DNA from: JAGMES01 sp023128035 | GTDB lineage: Bacteria > Bacillota > Halanaerobiia > DY22613 | Length of the DNA: 64,000 bases | Reading direction: 5' to 3' | Assembly (NCBI GenBank): GCA_030627905.1 | Contig: DAOVRZ010000016.1 | Span: 1 to 64,000 of the forward strand | Part shown: positions 1 to 8,287 of the stretch, one piece after another | Layout of the letters: every line of letters starts with the position of its first letter | Position numbering within the stretch: the stretch's first letter is position 1 | Notes under the pieces: generated by a model | The model's input: only the letters and a program-made list of their open reading frames with translations | Databases searched by the model: none | Told to the model about the DNA's origin: nothing | Made by a program: the position numbers and the translations under genes

Positions 1-160
1 AGATTACAGATAGCTTGATTAGCTCTTTTGTTCCTAAATCAAAATGATTAAATCACTTTGATTAAATCTCTTTGAACTCTCATTCAAAGCTTAATGACTT
101 TGCTGATTGCTGTTCACTTTTCAAAGGTCATTTCTTTATCGCTTATTGTCGCGACCTCAC
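1..160 (-). other. Putative rRNA-operon leader, running off the left edge
   Basis: Read on the minus strand this stretch follows two consensus promoters and holds a boxA-like antitermination sequence (ACCTTTGAAAAGTGAAC, about 112-128), typical of the leader before 16S rRNA. No mature rRNA sequence lies inside the window. An rRNA operon directly after gyrA matches the B. subtilis order (gyrB-gyrA-rrnO). The leader call is inference; the 16S gene would start left of base 1. Confidence 0.5.
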
Positions 161-162
161 AT

Positions 163-191
163 ATCTTAACATCTTTTCTCAATATTGTCAA
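163..191 (-). promoter_or_regulatory. Sigma-A promoter P2 of the putative rRNA operon
   Basis: On the minus strand, TTGACA (186-191), a 17-nt spacer and TAAGAT (163-168). Initiation would be near 156, reading leftwards. It lies about 180 bp downstream of a second consensus promoter, the tandem arrangement usual for rRNA operons. Confidence 0.65.
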
Positions 192-342
192 GATGTTTTT
201 TTGATTTTAAATTTTTTATTTAGACATGTACACTTTTAAATACATCATTTTAAAACGGCATTGAACATCTCTATCCATCCAGCAGTCTCAAAACTTACAG
301 GGCAGAACAGGAAAATTCATAGCTTTAAAAGCGACTTTTATC

Positions 343-371
343 ATTTTAACAGATCATCTTACTAATGTCAA
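343..371 (-). promoter_or_regulatory. Sigma-A promoter P1 of the putative rRNA operon
   Basis: On the minus strand, TTGACA (366-371), exactly 17 nt of spacer, then TAAAAT (343-348). It is the upstream member of a tandem pair reading leftwards out of the window, and no ORF of useful length lies between the two promoters. Confidence 0.65.
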
Positions 372-477
372 TAGTTTAATAATATTTTCGAAATGCTAAA
401 GTTACCTACCTTCTATAAGCGGAATACAACTATTATTTTTCACTAATTTCAGTAAAAACCCAATCTTCTTCCGAAAG

Positions 478-531
478 TTATTCACAGTTGTGGAAAACCT
501 GTGGATAAGAAAATATTATCCACAGGTTTTC
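478..531. promoter_or_regulatory. DnaA-box cluster in a 16-bp perfect palindrome at the gyrA 3' end
   Basis: Three DnaA boxes lie within 47 bp: TTATTCACA (478-486), TGTGGATAA (500-508) and TTATCCACA (516-524). The last two are the inner parts of a perfect 16-bp inverted repeat (493-508 and 516-531, 7-nt loop). On the plus strand it is followed by a T-run, so it could end rightward transcripts. On the gyrA strand there is no T-run, so it is a poor terminator for gyrA itself. Confidence 0.6.
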
Positions 532-539
532 TTTTTTTA

Positions 540-3056
540 TTAATCTTCCACATTATCATCATAATCTTGGTCTACAAAATCAAGGTCATCAACTTCTCCA
601 TCATCATCGTCTACAATGTCTTCTGGTTCTTTAGAGTCAACTAAGGCTACAGAAACCACTTCATCTTCCTTATCCAAACGCATAATCCTAACACCTAATG
701 TATTCCGTCCAAGAATTGAAATCTCTTCAACTAGAATTCGAATCATAATTCCACCTGTGGATATCATCATAATCTCTTCTTCTCTATCTATCACCCGAAG
801 AGTAACCAGATGACCGTTCTTTTCAGTTAAATGCATGGTAATTAACCCTTTTCCTCCACGAATTTGGGGGCGATACTCTTTTACAGGAGTCAGTTTACCA
901 TATCCTTTGTTAGTCACTGCCAGGATTCTACTCTCCTCAGTAATAATACCCATACCAACTACATAATCATTAGAATCTAATGTTATAGCTTTCACTCCTT
1001 GAGCTGAACGTCCCATTGTTCGTACATCTGTTTCACTAAATCGAATCGCTTTTCCGTTAGCAGTACCTACAATAATATCCTGATTCTTTTCAGATAAACA
1101 AACTGAGATCAATTCATCACCTTCGCGCAATATAACACCAATCAAGCTAGTATATTTTGACTCATAATCAATAAGAGGAGTCTTTTTGATTATTCCGTAT
1201 TTAGTTACTATTATTAAATATTTGTTATCAGTAAATTCTCTAATTGGAATAATCGCTGTTACACGTTCATCTGACTTTAATTCCAATAGATTTACAATAG
1301 CAGTTCCTCGAGATTGCCGTGAAGATTCAGGAATCTGATACCCTTTTAACCTATAGACCAAACCCTTATTTGTTAAAAATAAGAAGTAATCATGTGTTGT
1401 AGCCATTAAAAGAGTTTCTACAAAATCCTCCTCTTTGGTATTCATACCTGTAATACCACGTCCGCCTCGACGTTGATTACGATAAATATCTAATGGAACT
1501 CGTTTAATATAGCCTTGATTAGTCAGAGTTAAAACTGAATCTTTTTGAGGAATTAAATCTTCTATATCTAGAGAAGAATAGTCTTCTACAATTTCAGTTC
1601 TCCGTTCATCAAGATATTTTTCACGTAAATGAGTTAATTCTTCTTTAATAATTCCAAATAATTTAAATTCGTTTTCTAAAATATCTTTATAGTAAGAAAT
1701 TTTTTGTAAAAGATCATTATACTCAATCTCGATTTTCTCTTGTTCTAAACCAGTGAGGCGTTGAAGACGCATATCCAAAATCGCTTGAGCCTGTCTTTCA
1801 GTCATCTTAAACCTTTCAAGCAAACGTCCTTTTGCCGTCTCGCCATCTTCAGAACCTCGAATAATTTTGATAATCTCGTCAATATTAGCCAAAGCAATCT
1901 GTAAACCTTCAAGAATATGAGCTCTTGCTTCAGCTTTATCTAAATCAAATTGAGTTCTTCGAGTCACTACTTCTTTTTGATGGAGGATATATTGCTGAAG
2001 TAACTCTTTTAAATTTAAAACTTTAGGTTCATTATTAACCAAAACTAAATTAATTACACCAAAAGTAACCTGTAATCGAGTATGTTTAAATAATTGATTT
2101 AAAATAACCTTAGGTACAACATCCTTTTTTAGTTCAATTACCATCCGCATACCTTCACGATCTGATTCATCTCGTAAATCAGTAATTCCATTAATCTTAC
2201 CTTCGCGAACCAATTCAGCAATCTTCTCAATCACTTTCGCTTTATTAACCTGATATGGGATTTCAGTAACAATAATTCTATGTTTACCGTTCCCCATTTC
2301 CTCAATATTTGTTTTAGCACGTACTTTTAATCGACCACGTCCGGTTTTGTAAGCTTGCTTAATCCGAGATCGACCCATAATCATTCCACCAGTTGGAAAA
2401 TCAGGTCCTGTAATCACTTGCATCAATTGACTAATGCTGGTATCAGGATTATCTATAAGCATGATCGTTCCATCTATAACTTCACCTATATTATGGGGTG
2501 GAATGTTAGTTGCCATACCTACTGCTATACCTGAAGAACCATTAATCAATAAATTTGGTAATCTAGAAGGTAAAACAATTGGCTCTTCTAGAGATTCATC
2601 AAAGTTAAGTCGAAAATCAACCGTATTTTTGTTGATATCTGATAGTAATTCCATTGTTATATGCGACATCCTTGCCTCTGTATAACGCATTGCAGCTGCA
2701 GCATCGCCATCAATTGAACCAAAATTTCCATGTCCATCAATAAGTGGATAACGATAAGAAAAACTTTGAGCCATTCTAACCATTGTATCATATACAGCAG
2801 TATCCCCATGTGGATGATACTTACCTAAAACTTCCCCGACGATTCTCGCAGATTTTTTGAATGATTTGTTAGGATACATTCCTAAGTCATACATTGCATA
2901 TAAAATTCTACGATGTACAGGTTTCAAACCATCACGCACATCAGGTAACGCCCGACCAACAATTACGCTCATCGCATAATCTAAATATGCATTTTTCATC
3001 TGATCTTCTATATCCACCAGCTTAACATTGGAATCAAATAATTCTTCTTTAGCCAT
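540..3056 (-). CDS. gyrA: DNA gyrase subunit A
   Basis: The breakage-reunion subunit of the A2B2 type II topoisomerase that introduces negative supercoils. The 838-residue length is usual. The catalytic tyrosine is Tyr125 in the RYTEAR motif. The quinolone-determining loop reads HPHGDTAVYD, with Thr86 where E. coli has Ser83. The GyrA box QRRGGRG lies near residue 528, confirming gyrase rather than topoisomerase IV, and a DNA-wrapping beta-pinwheel follows. The protein ends in a very acidic tail rich in Asp and Glu. It lies about 100 bp downstream of gyrB on the same strand, in the standard dnaA-to-gyrA order. The ATG at 3056 follows an AAAGGCAGG ribosome-binding site. Confidence 0.98.
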   Translation of the reverse strand: MAKEELFDSNVKLVDIEDQMKNAYLDYAMSVIVGRALPDVRDGLKPVHRRILYAMYDLGMYPNKSFKKSARIVGEVLGKYHPHGDTAVYDTMVRMAQSFSYRYPLIDGHGNFGSIDGDAAAAMRYTEARMSHITMELLSDINKNTVDFRLNFDESLEEPIVLPSRLPNLLINGSSGIAVGMATNIPPHNIGEVIDGTIMLIDNPDTSISQLMQVITGPDFPTGGMIMGRSRIKQAYKTGRGRLKVRAKTNIEEMGNGKHRIIVTEIPYQVNKAKVIEKIAELVREGKINGITDLRDESDREGMRMVIELKKDVVPKVILNQLFKHTRLQVTFGVINLVLVNNEPKVLNLKELLQQYILHQKEVVTRRTQFDLDKAEARAHILEGLQIALANIDEIIKIIRGSEDGETAKGRLLERFKMTERQAQAILDMRLQRLTGLEQEKIEIEYNDLLQKISYYKDILENEFKLFGIIKEELTHLREKYLDERRTEIVEDYSSLDIEDLIPQKDSVLTLTNQGYIKRVPLDIYRNQRRGGRGITGMNTKEEDFVETLLMATTHDYFLFLTNKGLVYRLKGYQIPESSRQSRGTAIVNLLELKSDERVTAIIPIREFTDNKYLIIVTKYGIIKKTPLIDYESKYTSLIGVILREGDELISVCLSEKNQDIIVGTANGKAIRFSETDVRTMGRSAQGVKAITLDSNDYVVGMGIITEESRILAVTNKGYGKLTPVKEYRPQIRGGKGLITMHLTEKNGHLVTLRVIDREEEIMMISTGGIMIRILVEEISILGRNTLGVRIMRLDKEDEVVSVALVDSKEPEDIVDDDDGEVDDLDFVDQDYDDNVED

Positions 3057-3156
3057 AGACTTTACCTGCCTTTCAAATTCTCTGTCACCTCCACCAATAA
3101 TATAGAGGGTTTTCCTTCTAAAAATATCTTTAAATAGCTAAGCTATTATAATTTTT

Positions 3157-5073
3157 TTAAATATCTAGATTTTTCACATCTTTTGCATGATTTTGAATAA
3201 ATTCTCTTCTTGGCTCAACTTTATCACCCATTAAAGTTGTAAAAATATTATCAGCTTCTAAAGCATCTTCAATCTGAACTTTCAAAACAGTACGATGTTC
3301 TGGATCCATTGTTGTATCCCAAAGTTGACCTGGATTCATCTCTCCAAGACCTTTGTAACGTTGAAGAGATATATTCTCTTTACCTATCTCTTCGTAAATT
3401 TTACTTAAATCACGATCACTGTAGGCATAATATATTTTTTTTCCTTTTTGTATTTTATATAAAGGTGGCTGAGCAATATATATATAACCTTTTTCAATCA
3501 AATCATGCATATAACGATAGAAAAATGTTAAAATTAATGTCCGAATATGTGAACCATCGACATCAGCATCTGTCATAATGATAATTTTATTATAACGTGC
3601 TTTAGAAATATCAAACTCATCACCAATTCCTGTACCTAAAGCAGTAATAAGAGCTCGAATCTCATTACTACTCAAAATTTTACTCAACCTTGCCTTTTCT
3701 ACATTCAAAATTTTACCCTTGAGAGGTAAAATAGCTTGAAAACGACGATCACGACCTTGTTTTGCAGATCCCCCCGCCGAATCCCCTTCCACAATATATA
3801 TTTCAGATTCCTTTGGATCTTTACTAGAACAGTCAGCAAGTTTTCCAGGTAAAGAAGAAGCAAATAAAGCACTTTTTCTTCTGGTTAGTTCACGTGCTTT
3901 CTTAGCAGCTACCCGTGCTCGAGCAGCATTTGAGGCTTTTTCTACAATTTGTTTTGCGGTTTTCGGATTTTCTTCAAAAAAAGTACTTAACCCTTCAAAA
4001 AGAGCAGAATCAACAATTCCACGAATTTCGCTATTTCCTAATTTTGTTTTTGTTTGACCTTCAAATTGAGGATCCATTAATTTTACGCTTATTACTGCAG
4101 TAATTCCTTCTCTGATATCTTCACCAGAAAAGCTTTCATCACTAGATTTGATTAGATTATTTTTTTTAACATAGTCGTTTATAGCTCTTGTTAATGCACT
4201 TTTAAATCCAATTAAATGTGTTCCACCTTCATGAGTGTTAATATTATTAGCAAAAGTAAAGATAGTCTCTTGATAAGCACCATTATATTGAATTGCAACT
4301 TCAACACTTGTATATTTTTCTTCTTTTTCAACATAAATTGGTTTATGTAAAGCATCTTTGTTTTTATTTAAATACTCAACAAATGAGATAATTCCACCTT
4401 CATATTGATAAATCTCTTCTTTATATTCATCTTCTCTATCATCAATTAATACAATCTTTACACCACGATTTAAAAAGGCTAATTCTCTAAAACGTTGACT
4501 TAAAGTCTTAAATTTAAAACCAACTTCGTCAAAAATCAATTCATCAGGTAAAAAAGTCGTAATAGTTCCATTAGTATCTGATTCACCAATGATTTGAACA
4601 TCCGAAACAGGAACACCACGTTCATATTTTTGATAATAAACCTTATCATTTCGTTTAACTCTAACTTCACACCATTCAGAAAGAGCATTTACAACAGAAA
4701 CTCCAACTCCATGCAAACCACCTGAAACTTTGTAACCACTATCTCCACCGAATTTTCCACCCGCATGAAGAATAGTCATAACTACTTCTAAAGCTGGTTT
4801 TTTCATTGTCGGATGAATATCTACTGGAATACCGCGTCCATTATCTTCAACAGTTACAGAATTATCGCGATTAAGGGTAATTTTAATAATATCACAAACC
4901 CCTGCCAAAGCCTCATCTATACTATTATCCATAATTTCGTATACCAAATGATGTAATCCTTTAGAACTAGTAGTTCCAATATACATACTTGGTCTTTTAC
5001 GAACAGCTTCAAGTCCTTCTAAAACTTGTATCTGGTCAGCATCATATTGATTTGGAGCTTTATTTCCAATCAT
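3157..5073 (-). CDS. gyrB: DNA gyrase subunit B
   Basis: The ATPase subunit of gyrase, 638 residues, the usual short Gram-positive form. The GHKL ATPase motifs are visible near the N-terminus (EGLEAVRKRPSMYIG, DNGRGIPVD, GGLHGVGVSVVNALS). The TOPRIM domain carries EGDSAGGSA near residue 427 and the metal-binding DADVDGSHI near 504. The C-terminal QRYKGLGEMNPGQLW motif is intact. It sits between remB and gyrA on the same strand and is probably co-transcribed with gyrA. Confidence 0.98.
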   Translation of the reverse strand: MIGNKAPNQYDADQIQVLEGLEAVRKRPSMYIGTTSSKGLHHLVYEIMDNSIDEALAGVCDIIKITLNRDNSVTVEDNGRGIPVDIHPTMKKPALEVVMTILHAGGKFGGDSGYKVSGGLHGVGVSVVNALSEWCEVRVKRNDKVYYQKYERGVPVSDVQIIGESDTNGTITTFLPDELIFDEVGFKFKTLSQRFRELAFLNRGVKIVLIDDREDEYKEEIYQYEGGIISFVEYLNKNKDALHKPIYVEKEEKYTSVEVAIQYNGAYQETIFTFANNINTHEGGTHLIGFKSALTRAINDYVKKNNLIKSSDESFSGEDIREGITAVISVKLMDPQFEGQTKTKLGNSEIRGIVDSALFEGLSTFFEENPKTAKQIVEKASNAARARVAAKKARELTRRKSALFASSLPGKLADCSSKDPKESEIYIVEGDSAGGSAKQGRDRRFQAILPLKGKILNVEKARLSKILSSNEIRALITALGTGIGDEFDISKARYNKIIIMTDADVDGSHIRTLILTFFYRYMHDLIEKGYIYIAQPPLYKIQKGKKIYYAYSDRDLSKIYEEIGKENISLQRYKGLGEMNPGQLWDTTMDPEHRTVLKVQIEDALEADNIFTTLMGDKVEPRREFIQNHAKDVKNLDI

Positions 5074-5161
5074 TAAAATATCCCCCGTTCTTTAAACTGA
5101 TGAAACCGTGATATGATCACGGTTACTAAATAATCTGCTTCACAGCTTTTTAATAAAAAAA

Positions 5162-5416
5162 CTAAAAAATATTAACTCTTTTGGCCAGAGTACTAGAAGA
5201 GATTAATGATAGATAAATTGTTTCATTAGTAATTATAAAAGATTTTGGTGATCCATCTGAAATATCTCTAAAAGCATCATCTCTTATAAATCCTTCTTCA
5301 TTAGCAACTTCCAAAAAATTTTTGGTGTCTTTTGATAATCTAGTAGTCGCATAATCAGCAATCATCACTACTTCTTTCGTTGGAATTAAAACACCATTTC
5401 CGATATGTAAAAACAA
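5162..5416 (-). CDS. remB: RemB/YaaB-like DUF370 protein
   Basis: A small 84-residue protein of the DUF370 (RemA/RemB) family, in the same place as B. subtilis yaaB/remB between recF and gyrB. The opening MFLHIGNGVLIPTKEVVMI is characteristic of the family. RemA proteins are DNA-binding activators of matrix genes; the role of the RemB branch is less clear, so the function here is only inferred. It starts just past the recF stop codon, which suggests translational coupling. Confidence 0.85.
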   Translation of the reverse strand: MFLHIGNGVLIPTKEVVMIADYATTRLSKDTKNFLEVANEEGFIRDDAFRDISDGSPKSFIITNETIYLSLISSSTLAKRVNIF

Positions 5417-5418
5417 AA

Positions 5419-6543
5419 TTATTCACTCTCCTTTTTTTCTATAACCTGACCATTTTGAATATAAAACAAATTATATTTACCCTGAATCTCCTGTATAACA
5501 TCTAAGTCTGTACTTGTAATAAAAGTTTGAATTCTATCACGTATAACTCCTAAAAGATGTTTCTTTCGGGATAAATCTAATTCTGAAAAAACATCATCCA
5601 ACAATAAAATAGGGTATTCACCCATCTCTGATTTCATAAACTCTAACTCCGCAATCTTTAAAGCTAGCGCAGTTGTTCTTTGTTGCCCCTGTGAACCAAA
5701 TTTTCGTATATTAATATTATTTACTAATAAATCAAGATCATCTCGTTGAGGGCCAACTAATGTAACCCCACGAAGAATTTCGTTTTCTTGTTCTTTGATT
5801 AACCTTGTTTCAAACATCTCCTGAATCTCTTCATGGGTCATTTCATTGGTAACCTTACCCAAAGTAGAATCATAACCAATAATTAAATTTTCTCTTCCAC
5901 CTGTTATTTTACGATGTATTAACCTAGCCAAAATATCAAGTTTTCCAATCACTTCAAGTCGTTTTTTTATCAATCGACTTCCTAGGTCAACTAATTGCTG
6001 ATTCCAAATAAAAAGTAAATCACGCTTGCTTTTATTTTTTCGAATTTCTTTCAGAAGAAGATTACGCTGTTGAAGAACTTGATTATATTTTTGTAAATTA
6101 TGATAATAATAAGGATTAACTTGTGAAATTTCCAAATTTAAAAAATGACGACGAAAAGATGGACTACCTTTTACCATCTGTAAATCTTCTGGTGAAAAGA
6201 TTACAACATTGACATACCCCATCAAGTCACTAATTCGCTGAATGGGGTTATTATCAATTTTGATATCTTTTTTAGAACCATTAAAACCATAGCTAATGCT
6301 CATTTCACGCTGTCGTTTTTTAATACTAGATTTAATAAAAAAATAATCTTTTTCCCAACTGATAATATCTTGACTTCTATTTGTACGATGAGAAGAACCT
6401 GTTCCTAAAAGATAAATTGACTCTAAAATATTTGTTTTCCCCTGAGCATTAGAACCAATCATTAAGTTCAACGACGGGTTAAAAGACAAATCTACTTCAG
6501 CGATATTACGATAATTTTTTAAATATAATCTTTCTACATACAA
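5419..6543 (-). CDS. recF: DNA replication and repair protein RecF
   Basis: An SMC-like ATPase that works with RecO and RecR to load RecA at single-stranded gaps; 374 residues, standard length. Walker A is GSNAQGKTN near residue 30, the ABC-type signature region is GSQGQQRTTALALK, and Walker B is ILLLDDVFSELD. The gene lies 15 bp after the S4-domain gene and 2 bp before remB, so it is part of the dnaA-dnaN-yaaA-recF-remB-gyrB-gyrA cluster. Confidence 0.97.
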   Translation of the reverse strand: MYVERLYLKNYRNIAEVDLSFNPSLNLMIGSNAQGKTNILESIYLLGTGSSHRTNRSQDIISWEKDYFFIKSSIKKRQREMSISYGFNGSKKDIKIDNNPIQRISDLMGYVNVVIFSPEDLQMVKGSPSFRRHFLNLEISQVNPYYYHNLQKYNQVLQQRNLLLKEIRKNKSKRDLLFIWNQQLVDLGSRLIKKRLEVIGKLDILARLIHRKITGGRENLIIGYDSTLGKVTNEMTHEEIQEMFETRLIKEQENEILRGVTLVGPQRDDLDLLVNNINIRKFGSQGQQRTTALALKIAELEFMKSEMGEYPILLLDDVFSELDLSRKKHLLGVIRDRIQTFITSTDLDVIQEIQGKYNLFYIQNGQVIEKKESE

Positions 6544-6558
6544 AATTAATCACCAACT

Positions 6559-6774
6559 TTAGTCCTGAGTAATTTTAAACTTCCCTTGCCCTTCTACTTC
6601 TATTACGTCTCCAGGAACTAAATTTCGACCTCTTCTTATTTCTAATTCGCCATTAACCATAACAATTCCTTCACGAATTATTAGTTTTGCTTCTCCTCCA
6701 GATTGAACAATGTTAGCCCATTTCAAAAATTGATCTAATTTGATATTTTTAGTTGAAATACGAATTATATTCAT
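6559..6774 (-). CDS. yaaA: S4-domain RNA-binding protein YaaA
   Basis: A 71-residue S4-like RNA-binding protein, exactly the length of B. subtilis YaaA (RlbA), found next to recF in many Firmicutes and linked to ribosome assembly. The S4 fold is visible in the LDQFLKWANIVQSGGEAK segment and VMVNGELEIRRGRNL. I chose the ATG at 6774: an upstream in-frame GTG lies in the ribosome-binding site itself (GTGAGGGA). A 119-bp three-hairpin repeat separates it from dnaN, which is not usual. Confidence 0.88.
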   Translation of the reverse strand: MNIIRISTKNIKLDQFLKWANIVQSGGEAKLIIREGIVMVNGELEIRRGRNLVPGDVIEVEGQGKFKITQD

Positions 6775-6791
6775 AAAAAAATCCCTCACTT

Positions 6792-6910
6792 TTTTATCTT
6801 TTGAGTTAAGACCCCCACTTATAGAAGTGGGGGGAATTGTTTTTAATCTTCAGTGGGGGTAGAATCCCCTACTGAAGCCCCGATGTTCAGCTTTAGCTGG
6901 ACGAGTTCAC
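6792..6910 (-). repeat. Three-hairpin repeat, copy 1 (119 bp)
   Basis: A full copy of the 119-bp repeat, reading GTGAACTCG at 6910 to AAAAGATAAAA at 6792. It lies 6 bp after the dnaN stop, in the same direction as dnaN. Three hairpins follow one another: an AGCT-centred stem (CCAGCTAAAGCTGAAC), CTTCAGTAGGGG paired with CCCCACTGAAG, and CCCCACTT paired with AAGTGGGG. It has no ORF. Identical organisation is seen at 13657, 16539, 28131 and, shortened, 37256. Confidence 0.85.
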
Positions 6911-6916
6911 TTTTAC

Positions 6917-8023
6917 TTATGAACGAATTGGGCTAATTACATAGGTATATTTAACATCACTCATTGGACGTAAAATAAATGGGCTAAGTTTACCTCCAAA
7001 ACATAGTTCTACTTCGTCACTATCAATTACTTTTAAACCATCCATAAGATAAGTTGCATTAAAAGAAACTTCTACATCAGGACCCTCCATTTGAATTGGT
7101 AATTCTTCATGTGCATGACCAATTTCGGAGTTTGTTGATTCTAAAATCATTACTCCATTATTAATATTAGCTTTAATAATATTTGAATTAGATATAGCAA
7201 TAAGAGAAACTCTTTTTCCAGCTTGAAGTAATTCTTTTCTATTTACTTTCGCAAATGTATTAGAGTTTTTTGGAATAACTGGTTCATAATTTGGGAATTT
7301 ACCCTCGATTAAACGAGAAATTATTATTATATTTTCCATTTCAAAAAGTATTTGATTCATACTCATTTGAATTTGAACTCTACTTTCAGGATCATCATCT
7401 AAAAGTCTCGTCAATTCATCTAAGGTCTTATTTGGAAGAATAACTTCAATCAATTCAACGACTTCATTCTCTAGTTTAGCCATTCTATGTGCTAAACGAT
7501 ATGTGTTGGTCGATACTACATTTAATTCATCTCCAATAATTTTTAATAAAGCTCCATTTAAAAATGGCTGAGTCTCGTCATTTGAAGTAGCAATCTTTAC
7601 TTGTTCAAATGTTTTCTTCAACAACATTTGATTAACTGAAAGTTGCATTCCTTCTTCTATCTTAGGTAATAAAGGAAAATCATCTGCAAGGTATCCATTA
7701 ATATTATATCTCGATTTTCCACAAATTATTTCTGCAGACTTTGTACTTAAATTACAATTTACCTCTATATCTATAGATGGTAGCTCACGAATAATGCTAG
7801 AAAGATGATTAGCAGGTAAAACAATTTCTCCTTTGGTAATAATTTCTGCATTAATATAACATTCTATACCTATTTCTAAATCTGTTGCTACTAATTTTAA
7901 TTGATTATTTTCAGTCTTAATTAAAATTCCAGACAAAATCGGTAAGGTATTTTTGTTAGAAACAGCTCTTTGTACAATTTGAATTCCTTGGAGAAATGTT
8001 TTTTGTGATACATTAAATTTCAC
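6917..8023 (-). CDS. dnaN: DNA polymerase III beta subunit (sliding clamp)
   Basis: The ring-shaped processivity clamp of the replicative polymerase; 368 residues from the chosen start, normal for Firmicutes. Three repeated clamp folds are present, and the protein ends in the conserved ILRPMSD...YVISPIRS segment. The GTG at 8023 is preferred because AAGGAGG lies just upstream of it; an in-frame start 30 bp further up would put that ribosome-binding site inside the gene. It follows dnaA across an origin-like intergenic region. Confidence 0.97.
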   Translation of the reverse strand: MKFNVSQKTFLQGIQIVQRAVSNKNTLPILSGILIKTENNQLKLVATDLEIGIECYINAEIITKGEIVLPANHLSSIIRELPSIDIEVNCNLSTKSAEIICGKSRYNINGYLADDFPLLPKIEEGMQLSVNQMLLKKTFEQVKIATSNDETQPFLNGALLKIIGDELNVVSTNTYRLAHRMAKLENEVVELIEVILPNKTLDELTRLLDDDPESRVQIQMSMNQILFEMENIIIISRLIEGKFPNYEPVIPKNSNTFAKVNRKELLQAGKRVSLIAISNSNIIKANINNGVMILESTNSEIGHAHEELPIQMEGPDVEVSFNATYLMDGLKVIDSDEVELCFGGKLSPFILRPMSDVKYTYVISPIRS

Positions 8024-8287
8024 TTTGATAACCTCCTTAAATATTTTTTCCACAAGTAACTGTACAGGTCATATATAATTATTTTATTTAGTATAATTAG
8101 TTGTAATAGCAGTAGAGGGTGTGAAAGATGGGGAAAAGTCTATAAGCTTATGTCAGTTATTGATTTGTAGGTGTGTATAATGTGTGAAAGAAGGGCATGT
8201 ACTTATCCACATATTCAGAACTTATAAAATGAACGAATTTTATACACAAACTGTACACAAGTTATGCCCCTTTTATTCACGTATAGT
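8024..8287. other. oriC, dnaA-dnaN intergenic lobe with DnaA boxes and DnaA-trio
   Basis: DnaA boxes or close variants: TGTGAAAGA (8120-8128), TGTGTATAA (8172-8180), TTATCCACA (8203-8211, perfect), TTATACACA (8240-8248) and TTATTCACG (8273-8281). The triplets TAA-TAG-CAG-TAG (8104-8115) beside a G-rich tetramer and the first box match the DnaA-trio basal unwinding element known from B. subtilis. A very AT-rich stretch (about 8066-8103) lies beyond the trios. This lobe is the likely unwinding site. Confidence 0.75.

Noticed and set aside
172..205. Inverted repeat with T-run read as a rightward terminator
   Set aside because: The same bases make a perfect minus-strand promoter (TTGACA-17-TAAGAT) paired with a second one upstream; the stem is short with a long loop.
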